A stretch of DNA of 6,681 nucleotides from Sulfurovum sp. (GCA_015661535.1 DQVY01000302.1:1-6681), one strand, 5' to 3'. Counted from the stretch's first letter, positions 1-5,897 are shown. Program-made: numbers and translations. Notes: generated by a model not told the origin, from the sequence alone.

Positions 1-517
1 ATGCTGCAATGTCATAGCCTATGGCACTGGCACCTAAAATAGGAAAACTAAGACCACCCGAAGCGACAACCACCGCATTAGCTGTATGGGTTTTTTTCTC
101 TGTCTTGACATAAAAAGTTCTATCACGCTTTGTTACTTCAAGTACATTCTCAGATAAACAGATCTTTTGTTTTTTGCTCTCTTTTAAAAAAATATCCAAC
201 AACTCTTTTGAAGAATCTTTACAAAAGTACTGCGTCCCTTTTCTGAGTACAGGATTAAGGTTTTGTCTCTCTAACCATCGTAAAAGTGCTTTTTCATTAA
301 ATTTTTTTAAAGAAGGTTGGACAAACTGGTCATTCCCCAAAAAGTATTGTGTACCCATTTTGGTATTGGTAATATTACATTTACCACCACCAGAAACAAG
401 TATCTTTGCACCGAGCTTTGCATTGGATTCTATAATAGCAGCACTGTTTTTCGGAAGAAGTGACGTGAGCATTAATGCACTTGCCCCTCCCCCTATAATA
501 ATTATTTTGTTTTTCAT
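1..517 (-). CDS. HI0933/BaiN-like NAD(P)/FAD-dependent flavoprotein, N-terminal part
   Basis: The minus strand is open from an ATG at 515-517 to the window edge, giving 172 residues with the C-terminus missing. It begins with a hydrophobic strand and a Rossmann FAD-binding loop, GGGASA (residues 9-14). An acidic residue at Glu30 follows, where FAD ribose contact is expected. The family signature SGGGKCNITN (42-51) matches the GGGRCN(L/I)TN block of HI0933/BaiN-like flavoproteins, and a second glycine motif, VVASGG, lies at 150-155. These are cytosolic FAD proteins, often annotated as NAD(P)/FAD-dependent or aminoacetone oxidase family oxidoreductases; the substrate in most bacteria is unknown. 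No Shine-Dalgarno sequence precedes the ATG, and a TATAAT (530-525) sits so close that the mRNA may be nearly leaderless. The gene is divergent from the cytochrome at 589. Family assignment is firm; the reaction is not. Confidence 0.88.
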   Translation of the reverse strand, partial: MKNKIIIIGGGASALMLTSLLPKNSAAIIESNAKLGAKILVSGGGKCNITNTKMGTQYFLGNDQFVQPSLKKFNEKALLRWLERQNLNPVLRKGTQYFCKDSSKELLDIFLKESKKQKICLSENVLEVTKRDRTFYVKTEKKTHTANAVVVASGGLSFPILGASAIGYDIAA

Positions 518-524
518 AAGCAGT

Positions 525-530
525 ATTATA
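525..530 (-). promoter_or_regulatory. candidate -10 box of the flavoprotein gene
   Basis: A perfect TATAAT is read on the minus strand, only 7 nt before the ATG at 517. Transcription from it would begin about at the start codon, so the message would have little or no leader. No recognisable -35 is seen. The divergent cytochrome promoter lies immediately upstream. Confidence 0.4.
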
Positions 531-536
531 TCGGAA

Positions 537-570
537 GCTACACATAAAGTGCACATCACATGTATAGAAT
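537..570 (+). promoter_or_regulatory. P1: TRCACA direct-repeat box plus -10, upstream of small cytochrome c
   Basis: On the plus strand TACACA (539-544), 5 nt, TGCACA (550-555), 9 nt, then TAGAAT (565-570), a 5/6 match to TATAAT. The repeat period and the 9-nt spacing equal those of the four promoters in the copper cluster, which argues for the same regulator. The outer half-site is the weakest of the set, because the preceding bases (GC instead of TG or TT) do not match. A start about 7 nt after the -10 would fall within or beside the AAAAAGG ribosome site (576-582), leaving a very short leader, so the exact -10 could be shifted. Confidence 0.55.
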
Positions 571-588
571 ATATAAAAAAGGTTTATT

Positions 589-942
589 ATGCAAAAAATT
601 ATGACTACTTCTTTATTAATAGCAGGTTTGACTTCATTCTCTTATGCTGCAGAGAAATATGACACCACTGCATTTCGTACAGCCACTAAACTCTGTTCAT
701 CCTGTCATGGAACAGCCTTTTACCAGGCAAAACAGATAGATGATGATGATTGGGAGTTTTATTTTAATACCCCTGGCAAAATGGAAAAGCTGCATAAAGA
801 CAAACCTGTAGCACTTAAAGCCATCAACAGTCCTACATTTAAGAAACGTAAAAAACGTCTCCTAAAGTTTTTCATAGCTAACTCCAAGTACTCAGGTGCA
901 GTCAACGGATGTGATGCCAATTTCTGTGGAACAAACCATTAA
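589..942 (+). CDS. small secreted monoheme c-type cytochrome
   Basis: The product has 117 residues. A signal peptide (1-20, ending SYA) directs export, and a single heme c site, CSSCH, lies at 36-40, so the mature protein of about 97 residues is periplasmic. Met65 is a possible distal heme ligand. The usual MP-type ligand motif of class I cytochromes c is absent, so the fold is not certain. A basic stretch (KKRKKR, 85-90) and two late cysteines (108, 113), which could pair as a disulfide, follow. The start is supported by AAAAAGG 6 nt upstream of the ATG. Its promoter carries the same direct-repeat box as the copper genes at the other end of the window, which suggests a role in copper or periplasmic redox stress. 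That role is inference; electron transfer is what the heme motif supports. Confidence 0.85.
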   Translation: MQKIMTTSLLIAGLTSFSYAAEKYDTTAFRTATKLCSSCHGTAFYQAKQIDDDDWEFYFNTPGKMEKLHKDKPVALKAINSPTFKKRKKRLLKFFIANSKYSGAVNGCDANFCGTNH

Positions 943-991
943 AAACAAAAGCTATATTACTTAAATAATATCCCATTCATTGTATTTGTGT

Positions 992-1005
992 TATAGTAAT
1001 ATAAA
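992..1005 (+). promoter_or_regulatory. candidate -10 region of the NlpC/P60 gene
   Basis: Two overlapping choices are visible, TATAGT (992-997) and TATAAA (1000-1005), in a T/A-rich stretch 30-45 nt before the chosen TTG start. No convincing -35 or copper-type repeat is present, as is common for housekeeping promoters in Campylobacterota. Confidence 0.3.
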
Positions 1006-1034
1006 ACGAACACAAAACAATGGAAGGTATAGTC

Positions 1035-1709
1035 TTGAAAAAACTTTTGTTACTTTTATCTCTTTTTTCACTGTCTCATGCCAGTCTTTTTACCATTACC
1101 GATAAAAAAGGTAATGTCTTTAAATCTAAAGAGATGCAGCCTACCAACAATGCCTGCCTTCAACAAAAATCTACCGAATATTCTTTACAGGCTGTTTATG
1201 ATGAATTAAACCGTGATGCAAATCTTGCCCGTATGGCACAAGCTGCACGCGTTAGGGCTGCACGTATTGCCAATGCGCAACAAAAAGCAAAAGAAGAAGG
1301 AAGAACCTATCATATCTCTGAAAGAGACAAACAAAAACTTTTGGCAGATGCTAAAATGTTCAAAGGGGGACGTTATGTCTGGGGTGGTACCACACCAGAT
1401 GGCTTTGACTGCTCTGGTTATGTACAGTATCTTTACAGAAAAAACCATATCTCTCTACCAAGAACAGCATGGGCACAGTCACAGAAGGGAGAACCTGTAG
1501 AGATAGAAAATCTACAAAAAGGCGATCTGCTCTTTTTTCTCACTGACAAATCACGTGGTATTCCTGTTACCCATGTAGGTATTTACATTGGTCATGGAGA
1601 GTTCATCCATGCTGCTTCAAAAAAACAAGGGATCATCATCTCTCCCCTCACCCATGGCTCATATGCCAAAAAATTTGTTTCAGCAAGAAGAGTGCTCACC
1701 AATTCCTAA
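1035..1709 (+). CDS. exported NlpC/P60-family peptidoglycan hydrolase
   Basis: I chose the TTG at 1035 over the in-frame ATG at 1020. GGAAGG (1022-1027) stands 7 nt before the TTG, no ribosome site precedes the ATG, and the TTG start gives a compact signal peptide (1-16, ending SHA). The product is 224 residues. Residues about 50-108 form a charged, Ala/Lys/Arg-rich helical or coiled-coil segment. The C-terminal NlpC/P60 domain (about 109-219) has the catalytic triad: Cys126 in FDCSG, His180 in THVGIYIG and His192 in FIHAAS, plus the typical KGDLLFF strand. Such enzymes are papain-like cysteine peptidases that cut D-glutamyl-diaminopimelate (or related) bonds in cell-wall stem peptides, in the periplasm. 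No SH3 or LysM wall-binding domain is seen, so the helical segment may position it. It converges with ruvA. Confidence 0.9.
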   Translation: MKKLLLLLSLFSLSHASLFTITDKKGNVFKSKEMQPTNNACLQQKSTEYSLQAVYDELNRDANLARMAQAARVRAARIANAQQKAKEEGRTYHISERDKQKLLADAKMFKGGRYVWGGTTPDGFDCSGYVQYLYRKNHISLPRTAWAQSQKGEPVEIENLQKGDLLFFLTDKSRGIPVTHVGIYIGHGEFIHAASKKQGIIISPLTHGSYAKKFVSARRVLTNS

Positions 1710-1731
1710 CAATAGTGTAACATTGTTTTTT
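1708..1731 (+). terminator. weak AT-rich terminator after the NlpC/P60 gene
   Basis: AACAAT (1708-1713) pairs with ATTGTT (1722-1727) around an 8-nt loop and runs into a T-tract ending at 1731. It overlaps the stop codon of the hydrolase gene and lies in the short gap before convergent ruvA. The stem is only 6 bp and AT-rich, so termination may be leaky. Confidence 0.4.
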
Positions 1732-1754
1732 AATATACTACCTCATATTATACT

Positions 1755-2315
1755 CTACAATCGTTGTAACTTCTTCAATCCTTCTTTCACCAAGGTACTG
1801 GTATCGCCACTTGCCCCCTGTAAGGCTTTTTGAATGGCATCTTTCTTAAACCCTAAACTCTCAAGTGCCATCACTGCTTCACCCAAGGCACCAGAGTGTC
1901 CACTGTTTTCATCATTACCATCAACAATAAAGTCAGCCAATTCAACCAAAATGCGACTCGCTGCTTTGGGACCTATGCCCGGTACTCGTTTGAGCATACT
2001 GACATCTTTGGAAGCCACTACTTTAGCAAAAGTTGAGGGGGTAAAAGTAGAACAGATAGCAAGCCCTACTTTAGGACCTACACCATTTATTTTAAGCACT
2101 GTGTCAAACATCTTTTTTTCATTTAAATCCATAAAACCAAAGAGAAGGTCAGCATCTTCACGAATGACCTGTGTGACAAAGAGTTTTACTTTTGCTTCTT
2201 GTACACTGTTTGAAGTGTTAATGGAGACTTGTACTTCATAAATGATCCCATGTACATTCACATGTACAAATGTTGGTTCTTTCCGCTCTACTGTACCCTC
2301 TATGCCTACAATCAT
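1755..2315 (-). CDS. ruvA: Holliday junction branch migration protein RuvA
   Basis: The product is 186 residues, close to the usual 190-205. RuvA tetramers bind four-way DNA junctions and load the RuvB helicase for branch migration during recombinational repair. Domain I is the N-terminal OB-fold (1 to about 62), with the acidic pin residues Glu53-Asp54 in IREDADLLFGF. Domain II holds two helix-hairpin-helix motifs, INGVGPKVG (76-84) and VPGIGPKAA (111-119), which contact the DNA backbone. A flexible Asp/Asn/Ser-rich linker (about 131-141) leads to the C-terminal RuvB-binding domain III (about 143-186). GGAG stands 6 nt before the ATG. RuvB is not adjacent. The gene lies downstream of the copper operon on the same strand but behind a strong inverted repeat, so it is probably transcribed separately. 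Confidence 0.97.
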   Translation of the reverse strand: MIVGIEGTVERKEPTFVHVNVHGIIYEVQVSINTSNSVQEAKVKLFVTQVIREDADLLFGFMDLNEKKMFDTVLKINGVGPKVGLAICSTFTPSTFAKVVASKDVSMLKRVPGIGPKAASRILVELADFIVDGNDENSGHSGALGEAVMALESLGFKKDAIQKALQGASGDTSTLVKEGLKKLQRL

Positions 2316-2342
2316 CTGTCACTCCATTGATATATTTTGAAA

Positions 2343-2348
2343 AGTATA
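2343..2348 (-). promoter_or_regulatory. candidate -10 box of ruvA
   Basis: TATACT on the minus strand lies 27 nt before the ruvA start codon, leaving room for a leader of about 20 nt that includes the GGAG ribosome site (2325-2322). No -35 at proper spacing is visible. The TTGACA within the nearby inverted repeat is too far away (29 nt). Confidence 0.35.
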
Positions 2349-2371
2349 TCATGCTTTGAAGCAGAAGTATA

Positions 2372-2396
2372 AAAATATGTCAAATTGACATATTTT
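2372..2396 (-). terminator. 12-bp perfect inverted repeat, likely terminator of the cop operon
   Basis: The arm AAAATATGTCAA (2372-2383) is exactly mirrored at 2385-2396 with one central base. On the minus strand it begins 9 nt after the CopB stop codon, and the second arm ends in a TTTTT run, as expected for an intrinsic terminator (the innermost bases would form the loop). Its near-perfect symmetry also allows an operator role. Confidence 0.65.
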
Positions 2397-2405
2397 AGGG
2401 GACTT

Positions 2406-3089
2406 CTAGAACCAGAAGCGAAGTCCTGCAAGGAGTGAAGTTTCGTTTACCCGATCATAGTTCCTTGTATTACCAAATGTTTTTTCCCAGGTCACACCCA
2501 CATAGGGTGCAAATTCTCGTCTGATCTCATAGCGTAAACGTAGCCCTGCTTCTATGCTGGAGAGCCCTGAACCTAAACGTAAGAGAGGGTCATCTTTGGT
2601 ATAAAAATCAGCTTCAAACGAAGGGGTAAGTATGAGCTTTTGGGTAAAAAGCATTTCATACTCTGCATCCAAACGTAAGCCTACATTGCCTTCATTGTTA
2701 AAAAGAAGTGCCGCTCTTGTTTCAAAGTAGTACGGGGCAAGCCCTGCTATGGCTACTTCTCCCCAGGTACGGGAAGCATTTGTATTTTTATCATAGGCAA
2801 TCCCTGCCTGTATATCCCAGAAAGGTGCAATAGCTCGAGAATAGACAAGTTCATTTTCACTTGTTTCCAAACCATCATTTGTGGCAACCCCTGTACTGTA
2901 AACATACAGTTTATCGATGTCGTAGCCTATATAAAAGCTGCCTTCCCACTCTTTTGTTGCTTCACTGTTATTAAGCACTTCAAATTTGTCCATAAGAAGC
3001 ATAGTTCTAAGAGGATCATCTGCACCTCCGGCATACAAACTTTGTGCTAACAGTGTTATGGTCGTTAATTTTATCAATAATTTCTGCAT
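2406..3089 (-). CDS. copB: copper resistance protein CopB, outer-membrane beta-barrel
   Basis: The 227-residue product has a signal peptide (1-20, ending LYA). Its barrel carries the CopB/PcoB family blocks ELVYSRAIAPFWDIQAG (80-96), GLAPYYFETRAALLF (116-130), LRLDAEYEMLFTQKLIL (138-154) and LRLRYEIRREFAPYVGV (183-199). It ends in a strand with terminal Phe (GLRFWF), the usual signal for outer-membrane insertion. CopB is thought to bind or pass copper at the outer membrane alongside CopA. Known CopB proteins are commonly longer because of a Met/His-rich N-terminal part, and that part is absent here. The ATG follows the CopA stop codon after a single base, and GGTGG-type pairing lies inside the CopA end, so translation is probably coupled. 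It is the last gene of the three-gene operon. Confidence 0.95.
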   Translation of the reverse strand: MQKLLIKLTTITLLAQSLYAGGADDPLRTMLLMDKFEVLNNSEATKEWEGSFYIGYDIDKLYVYSTGVATNDGLETSENELVYSRAIAPFWDIQAGIAYDKNTNASRTWGEVAIAGLAPYYFETRAALLFNNEGNVGLRLDAEYEMLFTQKLILTPSFEADFYTKDDPLLRLGSGLSSIEAGLRLRYEIRREFAPYVGVTWEKTFGNTRNYDRVNETSLLAGLRFWF

Positions 3090-3090
3090 C

Positions 3091-4848
3091 TTATACCACC
3101 ACTACTTTTCTGAACATTCCTAACATATGGTAAAGCATGTGACAATGGTATGCCCATGCACCTTTTGCATCTACCGTCACCCTGTAACTTATCTTGGATC
3201 CTGGCTGTACGATCACCGTATGTTTACGCACCAAATGGTTGTCATCTCCCGTTTCCAAGTCAGACCATAGCCCATGCAGATGCATAGGGTGATTCATCAT
3301 GGTATCGTTAATGAAGGTAATACGCAGACGTTCACCATAGTGAAATACAAGAGGTTTGCTGTCCGCATATTTAATGCCGTTGATAGACCACATATAACGC
3401 TCCATATTTCCCGTAAGATGTAAGACTATCTCTCTGTCAGGCTTTTTGTCATGTCTGGTGGAGTATCTATTTTTTAGATCAGCATAGGTAAGCACTTTTC
3501 GCCTAGTGTTTCGCAGACCAACACCAGGGTCATCAAGTCTATACTTGGGTGACATAGCTGTCATAGTCGTTTGTACACCTTTCGCACTAGGCAATGTAGT
3601 AATAGGGTATTTTTGTGCTTCCATAGTAGCCCATTTGTACTTTTTTATAGCTTTTTTATTGCTATGATCCTTGCTTGGCATCTTCATGGCAGAAGCACAT
3701 TTCATACCCGTGTTTTCTGTCTTCTTCATCTTCATCTTGGACATATTCATACCCATATCCACCATTTTAAGGGTAGGTACAGGGTCCATTTTAGGTATTT
3801 TTGCCTGAAGCTTGCTACTTGGCGTTAACATACCCAATGCATAACCGGTACGTTCCATACTTTGTGCAAAGATAGCATAAGCTTTATGCTTCTTCGGATG
3901 CACAATGACATCATAGGTTTCAGCCACACCTATGCGTAGTTCATCTACCGTAACAGGCTTCACATGGTTCCCATCTGCAGCAACCACTGTCATTTTAAGC
4001 CCCGGTATACGTACATCGAAAAAGGTCATGGCTGCGGAGTTGACCAAACGTAAACGTACCTTTTCACCTTTTTTAAAAAGTGCCATAAAAGGTCTGCTTG
4101 AAGGTTGTCCATTCATAAGATGTTCATAAGTATACCCTGTCACATCTGCGATGTCTACATCAGACATACGCATCTGGTTCCACATTTTTCTGTCACCAAA
4201 GGCTTTGGAGAGACCTTTTTTCTTTACCTCATCTATAAAGGTGCCTATTGTTCTTTGTGAAAAGTTGTAGTAGTCGCTTGAGAGTTTTAGTTTCCTGTAA
4301 ATACTCTCAGGTTTTTCATCTGACCAGTCAGAAAGTTGTATGACATAATCTTTGTTGTACGTAAAAGGCTCTTTTCTTTTAGGCTTAATGACTATAGCCC
4401 CATATACACCTGTCTGCTCCTGAAAACCGGAATGACTGTGATACCAGTAGGTACCATGCTGATTTACTTTAAAAGTATAGGTAAAAGTTTCACCCGGTGC
4501 TATGCCATCATAACTGATACCGGGAACACCATCCATTTCAGGAGGTAAGATAATGCCATGCCAGTGAATAGAAGAGGATTTTTTAAGCGTGTTAGTGACA
4601 TGCAGGGTAATGGTATCGCCCTCTTGCCATAGGAGAGTAGGTCCCGAAAGCTGTCCATTCACGGTAGTAGCAATAGCAGTACTTCCCGTAATATTTACCT
4701 TTTTATACCCAATAGTCAGGAAAAATTCTTTTCCACTTAAAGTGTCTTTGTTGGAGATCTTGGGTAAAGTTTTTGCTTCTACCTGTGTTTGACCAAGTGC
4801 CAACACAGAGGTTGCAGCTATCCCTTTGACAAATGTACGTCTTTGCAT
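3091..4848 (-). CDS. copA: CopA/PcoA-type periplasmic multicopper oxidase
   Basis: The 585-residue product has a Tat signal, RRTFVKG (3-9), then a hydrophobic stretch ending near VEA (25), so it is exported folded to the periplasm. All four copper-ligand clusters of multicopper oxidases are present: HWH (95-97), HSH (137-139), HPMHLH (520-525) and HCHMLYH (568-574). Together they supply the trinuclear centre and the type 1 copper. A Met-rich loop (about 354-390, ten Met, plus Cys384 and a downstream His) resembles the copper-binding segments of PcoA/CopA. The family oxidises Cu(I) to less toxic Cu(II) and sequesters copper. Oddly, the type 1 site reads HMLGMF where the family usually has five residues from His to the axial Met, so one residue is missing. 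AAAGGA overlapping the SHOCT stop codon is the ribosome site. This is not the P-type ATPase also called CopA. Confidence 0.96.
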   Translation of the reverse strand: MQRRTFVKGIAATSVLALGQTQVEAKTLPKISNKDTLSGKEFFLTIGYKKVNITGSTAIATTVNGQLSGPTLLWQEGDTITLHVTNTLKKSSSIHWHGIILPPEMDGVPGISYDGIAPGETFTYTFKVNQHGTYWYHSHSGFQEQTGVYGAIVIKPKRKEPFTYNKDYVIQLSDWSDEKPESIYRKLKLSSDYYNFSQRTIGTFIDEVKKKGLSKAFGDRKMWNQMRMSDVDIADVTGYTYEHLMNGQPSSRPFMALFKKGEKVRLRLVNSAAMTFFDVRIPGLKMTVVAADGNHVKPVTVDELRIGVAETYDVIVHPKKHKAYAIFAQSMERTGYALGMLTPSSKLQAKIPKMDPVPTLKMVDMGMNMSKMKMKKTENTGMKCASAMKMPSKDHSNKKAIKKYKWATMEAQKYPITTLPSAKGVQTTMTAMSPKYRLDDPGVGLRNTRRKVLTYADLKNRYSTRHDKKPDREIVLHLTGNMERYMWSINGIKYADSKPLVFHYGERLRITFINDTMMNHPMHLHGLWSDLETGDDNHLVRKHTVIVQPGSKISYRVTVDAKGAWAYHCHMLYHMLGMFRKVVVV

Positions 4849-4857
4849 TATTTTCCT

Positions 4858-5064
4858 TTAAGCGCTGTATTTACGGAGTTGTTCAGATTTTTCTTCATAC
4901 TCTTCTTTGGAAATGCCGCCAGAGGCATACCGTTTGTCTAAAATGTCTTGTGCATCACTTTTAGCCGTTTTTTTATCTTGAATAAGATACACAATGGCAA
5001 CTATCGTTAAAAGAAGAAAAAACCATCCAAACCCCATACCCCAGCCATGCGTAAAACCATTCAT
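4858..5064 (-). CDS. small SHOCT-domain single-pass membrane protein
   Basis: The 68-residue product begins with a short His/Met/Gly/Trp stretch (1-11) and continues into one transmembrane helix (about 12-29). After a polar linker it ends in a SHOCT-type helical motif (about 37-65) with the pattern ILDKRYASGGISKEEYEEK. SHOCT modules are short C-terminal oligomerisation or targeting segments found in many small membrane proteins. AGGA lies 6 nt before the ATG. Only 9 nt separate its stop from copA, and the copA ribosome site overlaps that stop, so the two are co-transcribed. It is the first gene after promoter P2. A role as membrane partner or copper-site helper for CopA/CopB is inference. The N-terminal His6, Met1 and Met10 could bind metal. 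Confidence 0.85.
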   Translation of the reverse strand: MNGFTHGWGMGFGWFFLLLTIVAIVYLIQDKKTAKSDAQDILDKRYASGGISKEEYEEKSEQLRKYSA

Positions 5065-5115
5065 TTGAAATCCTTTTGAATCTATTTTATGGGAACCTAG
5101 GTGCCCTTATGTAAA

Positions 5116-5149
5116 ACTATACTGGAACTATGTGTATGAAGTGTGCACA
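5116..5149 (-). promoter_or_regulatory. P2: direct-repeat box plus -10 for SHOCT-copA-copB
   Basis: Read on the minus strand: TGTGCACACTTCATACACA (5149-5131), which contains TGCACA, 5 nt, TACACA. Then come 9 nt and TATAGT (5121-5116). The repeats are 11 bp apart and lie where the -35 would be, as at sites of OmpR-family activators. The expected start near 5109 gives a leader of about 45 nt to the SHOCT gene. Confidence 0.75.
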
Positions 5150-5218
5150 TGAAGTCCAAAGAAGATATATAAAAAGTATGTGAAAATGATTTTCTAGGAG
5201 AGAAGGGGGTATGGAGGT

Positions 5219-5250
5219 TTAGACATAGCAGGTATACACACTATGTCTAA
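5219..5250 (-). terminator. 10-bp hairpin downstream of the Met-rich cytochrome gene
   Basis: TTAGACATAG (5219-5228) is the exact complement of CTATGTCTAA (5241-5250), with a 12-nt loop. It lies 7 nt past the cytochrome stop codon. On the minus strand no T-tract follows, so it is not a classic intrinsic terminator; a T-rich tract follows on the plus strand instead, where no gene ends. It may stop or protect the cytochrome mRNA before P2. Confidence 0.4.
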
Positions 5251-5257
5251 TATTTTT

Positions 5258-5818
5258 CTATTTTGCGCCACATTTTCCTGCAGCACATTTCATAGCTTTT
5301 TCACCTGTATTTGGCTTTTTCATCATGGCAGCACCACACTTCATATCGCCCTTAGACTTACACATCATACCCATGGCATTTTCATCCCATTTTTCATCAA
5401 AGTTGTCTACCATCCAGTTAGCAATAGTTTCAATATCTTCAGCAGACATAGATTTTCCGATGGCAGGCATCACACCAAACTTCTTGATAGCCATTGGCAT
5501 ACATCGTGATTTGTTGGCATCCGGGTTCACAATATAGTCTTTGATAAATGCAACGATCTGTGTTTTGTCACCTTTAAGATCATGCTTTAGTTTTGCAGAA
5601 ATCTTGCTCATAGGAGGTGCTTTCATCATTTTCATCATCTTTTCTTTCATAGACATACGCTCTTCCATACTCATCTTCATCATGGTACTTTTGTCCATCA
5701 TAGACTTCATCATATGGCAAGATTTACAATTTGTCTCGTAAACTGCTTCAGCACTGTTATTTGCCCAAAGTGTTGATGTTGTAAGTATAAGTCCTGCGGT
5801 TAGTAGTATTTTTGTCAT
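5258..5818 (-). CDS. Met-rich periplasmic c-type cytochrome with Cys/Met tail
   Basis: The 186-residue product has a signal peptide (1-19, ending LWA) and one heme site, CKSCH (31-35). Next comes a Met/Lys segment (36-70, about 16 Met in 35 residues, with MM pairs and MxM patterns) that splits the heme site from the rest of the cytochrome fold. FGVMPAIG (114-121) is the likely axial-Met loop (Met117), followed by the C-terminal helix ETIANWMVDNF (130-140). A tail (about 145-186) carries Met clusters and Cys153, 161, 178 and 183, ending MKCAAGKCGAK. Met clusters and spaced cysteines typically bind Cu(I), so this is probably a copper-binding or copper-sensing electron carrier in the periplasm; that is inference. 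AAAAGGA lies 6 nt before the ATG. It has its own copper-type promoter (P3) and lies between DUF302 and the cop operon. Confidence 0.9.
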   Translation of the reverse strand: MTKILLTAGLILTTSTLWANNSAEAVYETNCKSCHMMKSMMDKSTMMKMSMEERMSMKEKMMKMMKAPPMSKISAKLKHDLKGDKTQIVAFIKDYIVNPDANKSRCMPMAIKKFGVMPAIGKSMSAEDIETIANWMVDNFDEKWDENAMGMMCKSKGDMKCGAAMMKKPNTGEKAMKCAAGKCGAK

Positions 5819-5846
5819 TTTTGTTCCTTTTGAATGTTTTGTCTAC

Positions 5847-5880
5847 ATTATAGTGTTTATGTGTGCACGGAGTGTGCACA
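5847..5880 (-). promoter_or_regulatory. P3: direct-repeat box plus -10 for the Met-rich cytochrome
   Basis: Read on the minus strand: TGTGCACACTCCGTGCACA (5880-5862), two exact TGCACA cores 11 bp apart. Then come 9 nt and a perfect TATAAT (5852-5847). This is the strongest member of the five-promoter set. The predicted start near 5840 gives a leader of about 22 nt holding AAAAGGA. The box lies 17 nt past the DUF302 stop codon. Confidence 0.78.
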
Positions 5881-5897
5881 CTTTCATTAGATGGGCA

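Noticed and set aside
174..662. Plus-strand open frame of 162 codons overlapping the left flavoprotein and the cytochrome start
   Set aside because: It is antisense to a clear FAD-binding protein and overlaps the signal peptide of the cytochrome in another frame. The sequence resembles no known family, so it is a shadow.
954..971. ATATTA/TAATAT inverted repeat after the small cytochrome gene
   Set aside because: A 6-bp all-AT stem without a T-tract is too weak to call a terminator in AT-rich DNA.
1834..2241. Plus-strand open frame of 135 codons opposite ruvA
   Set aside because: ruvA is unmistakable on the other strand; this is a codon-usage shadow.
2378..2390. TTGACA on both strands as a possible -35 box
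   Set aside because: It is part of the inverted repeat. No -10 lies at 16-18 bp on the ruvA side, and no gene lies downstream on the plus strand.
5136..5155. ATGAAGT direct repeat with a 13-bp period next to P2
   Set aside because: The pattern is not found at the other four promoters, while the 11-bp TRCACA repeat is common to all, so the 13-bp repeat is probably chance.
5181..5195. TGAAAATGATTTTCT, similar to a 7-1-7 Fur box
   Set aside because: It has three mismatches to the symmetric consensus in AT-rich DNA and lies about 60 bp upstream of the P2 -10, so chance is likely. No iron gene is nearby.
5341..5818. Dense CAT/ATG triplets in the cytochrome gene, looking like a DNA repeat
   Set aside because: They come from Met and Lys codons of the Met-rich arm and tail rather than from a tandem DNA repeat with constant unit.
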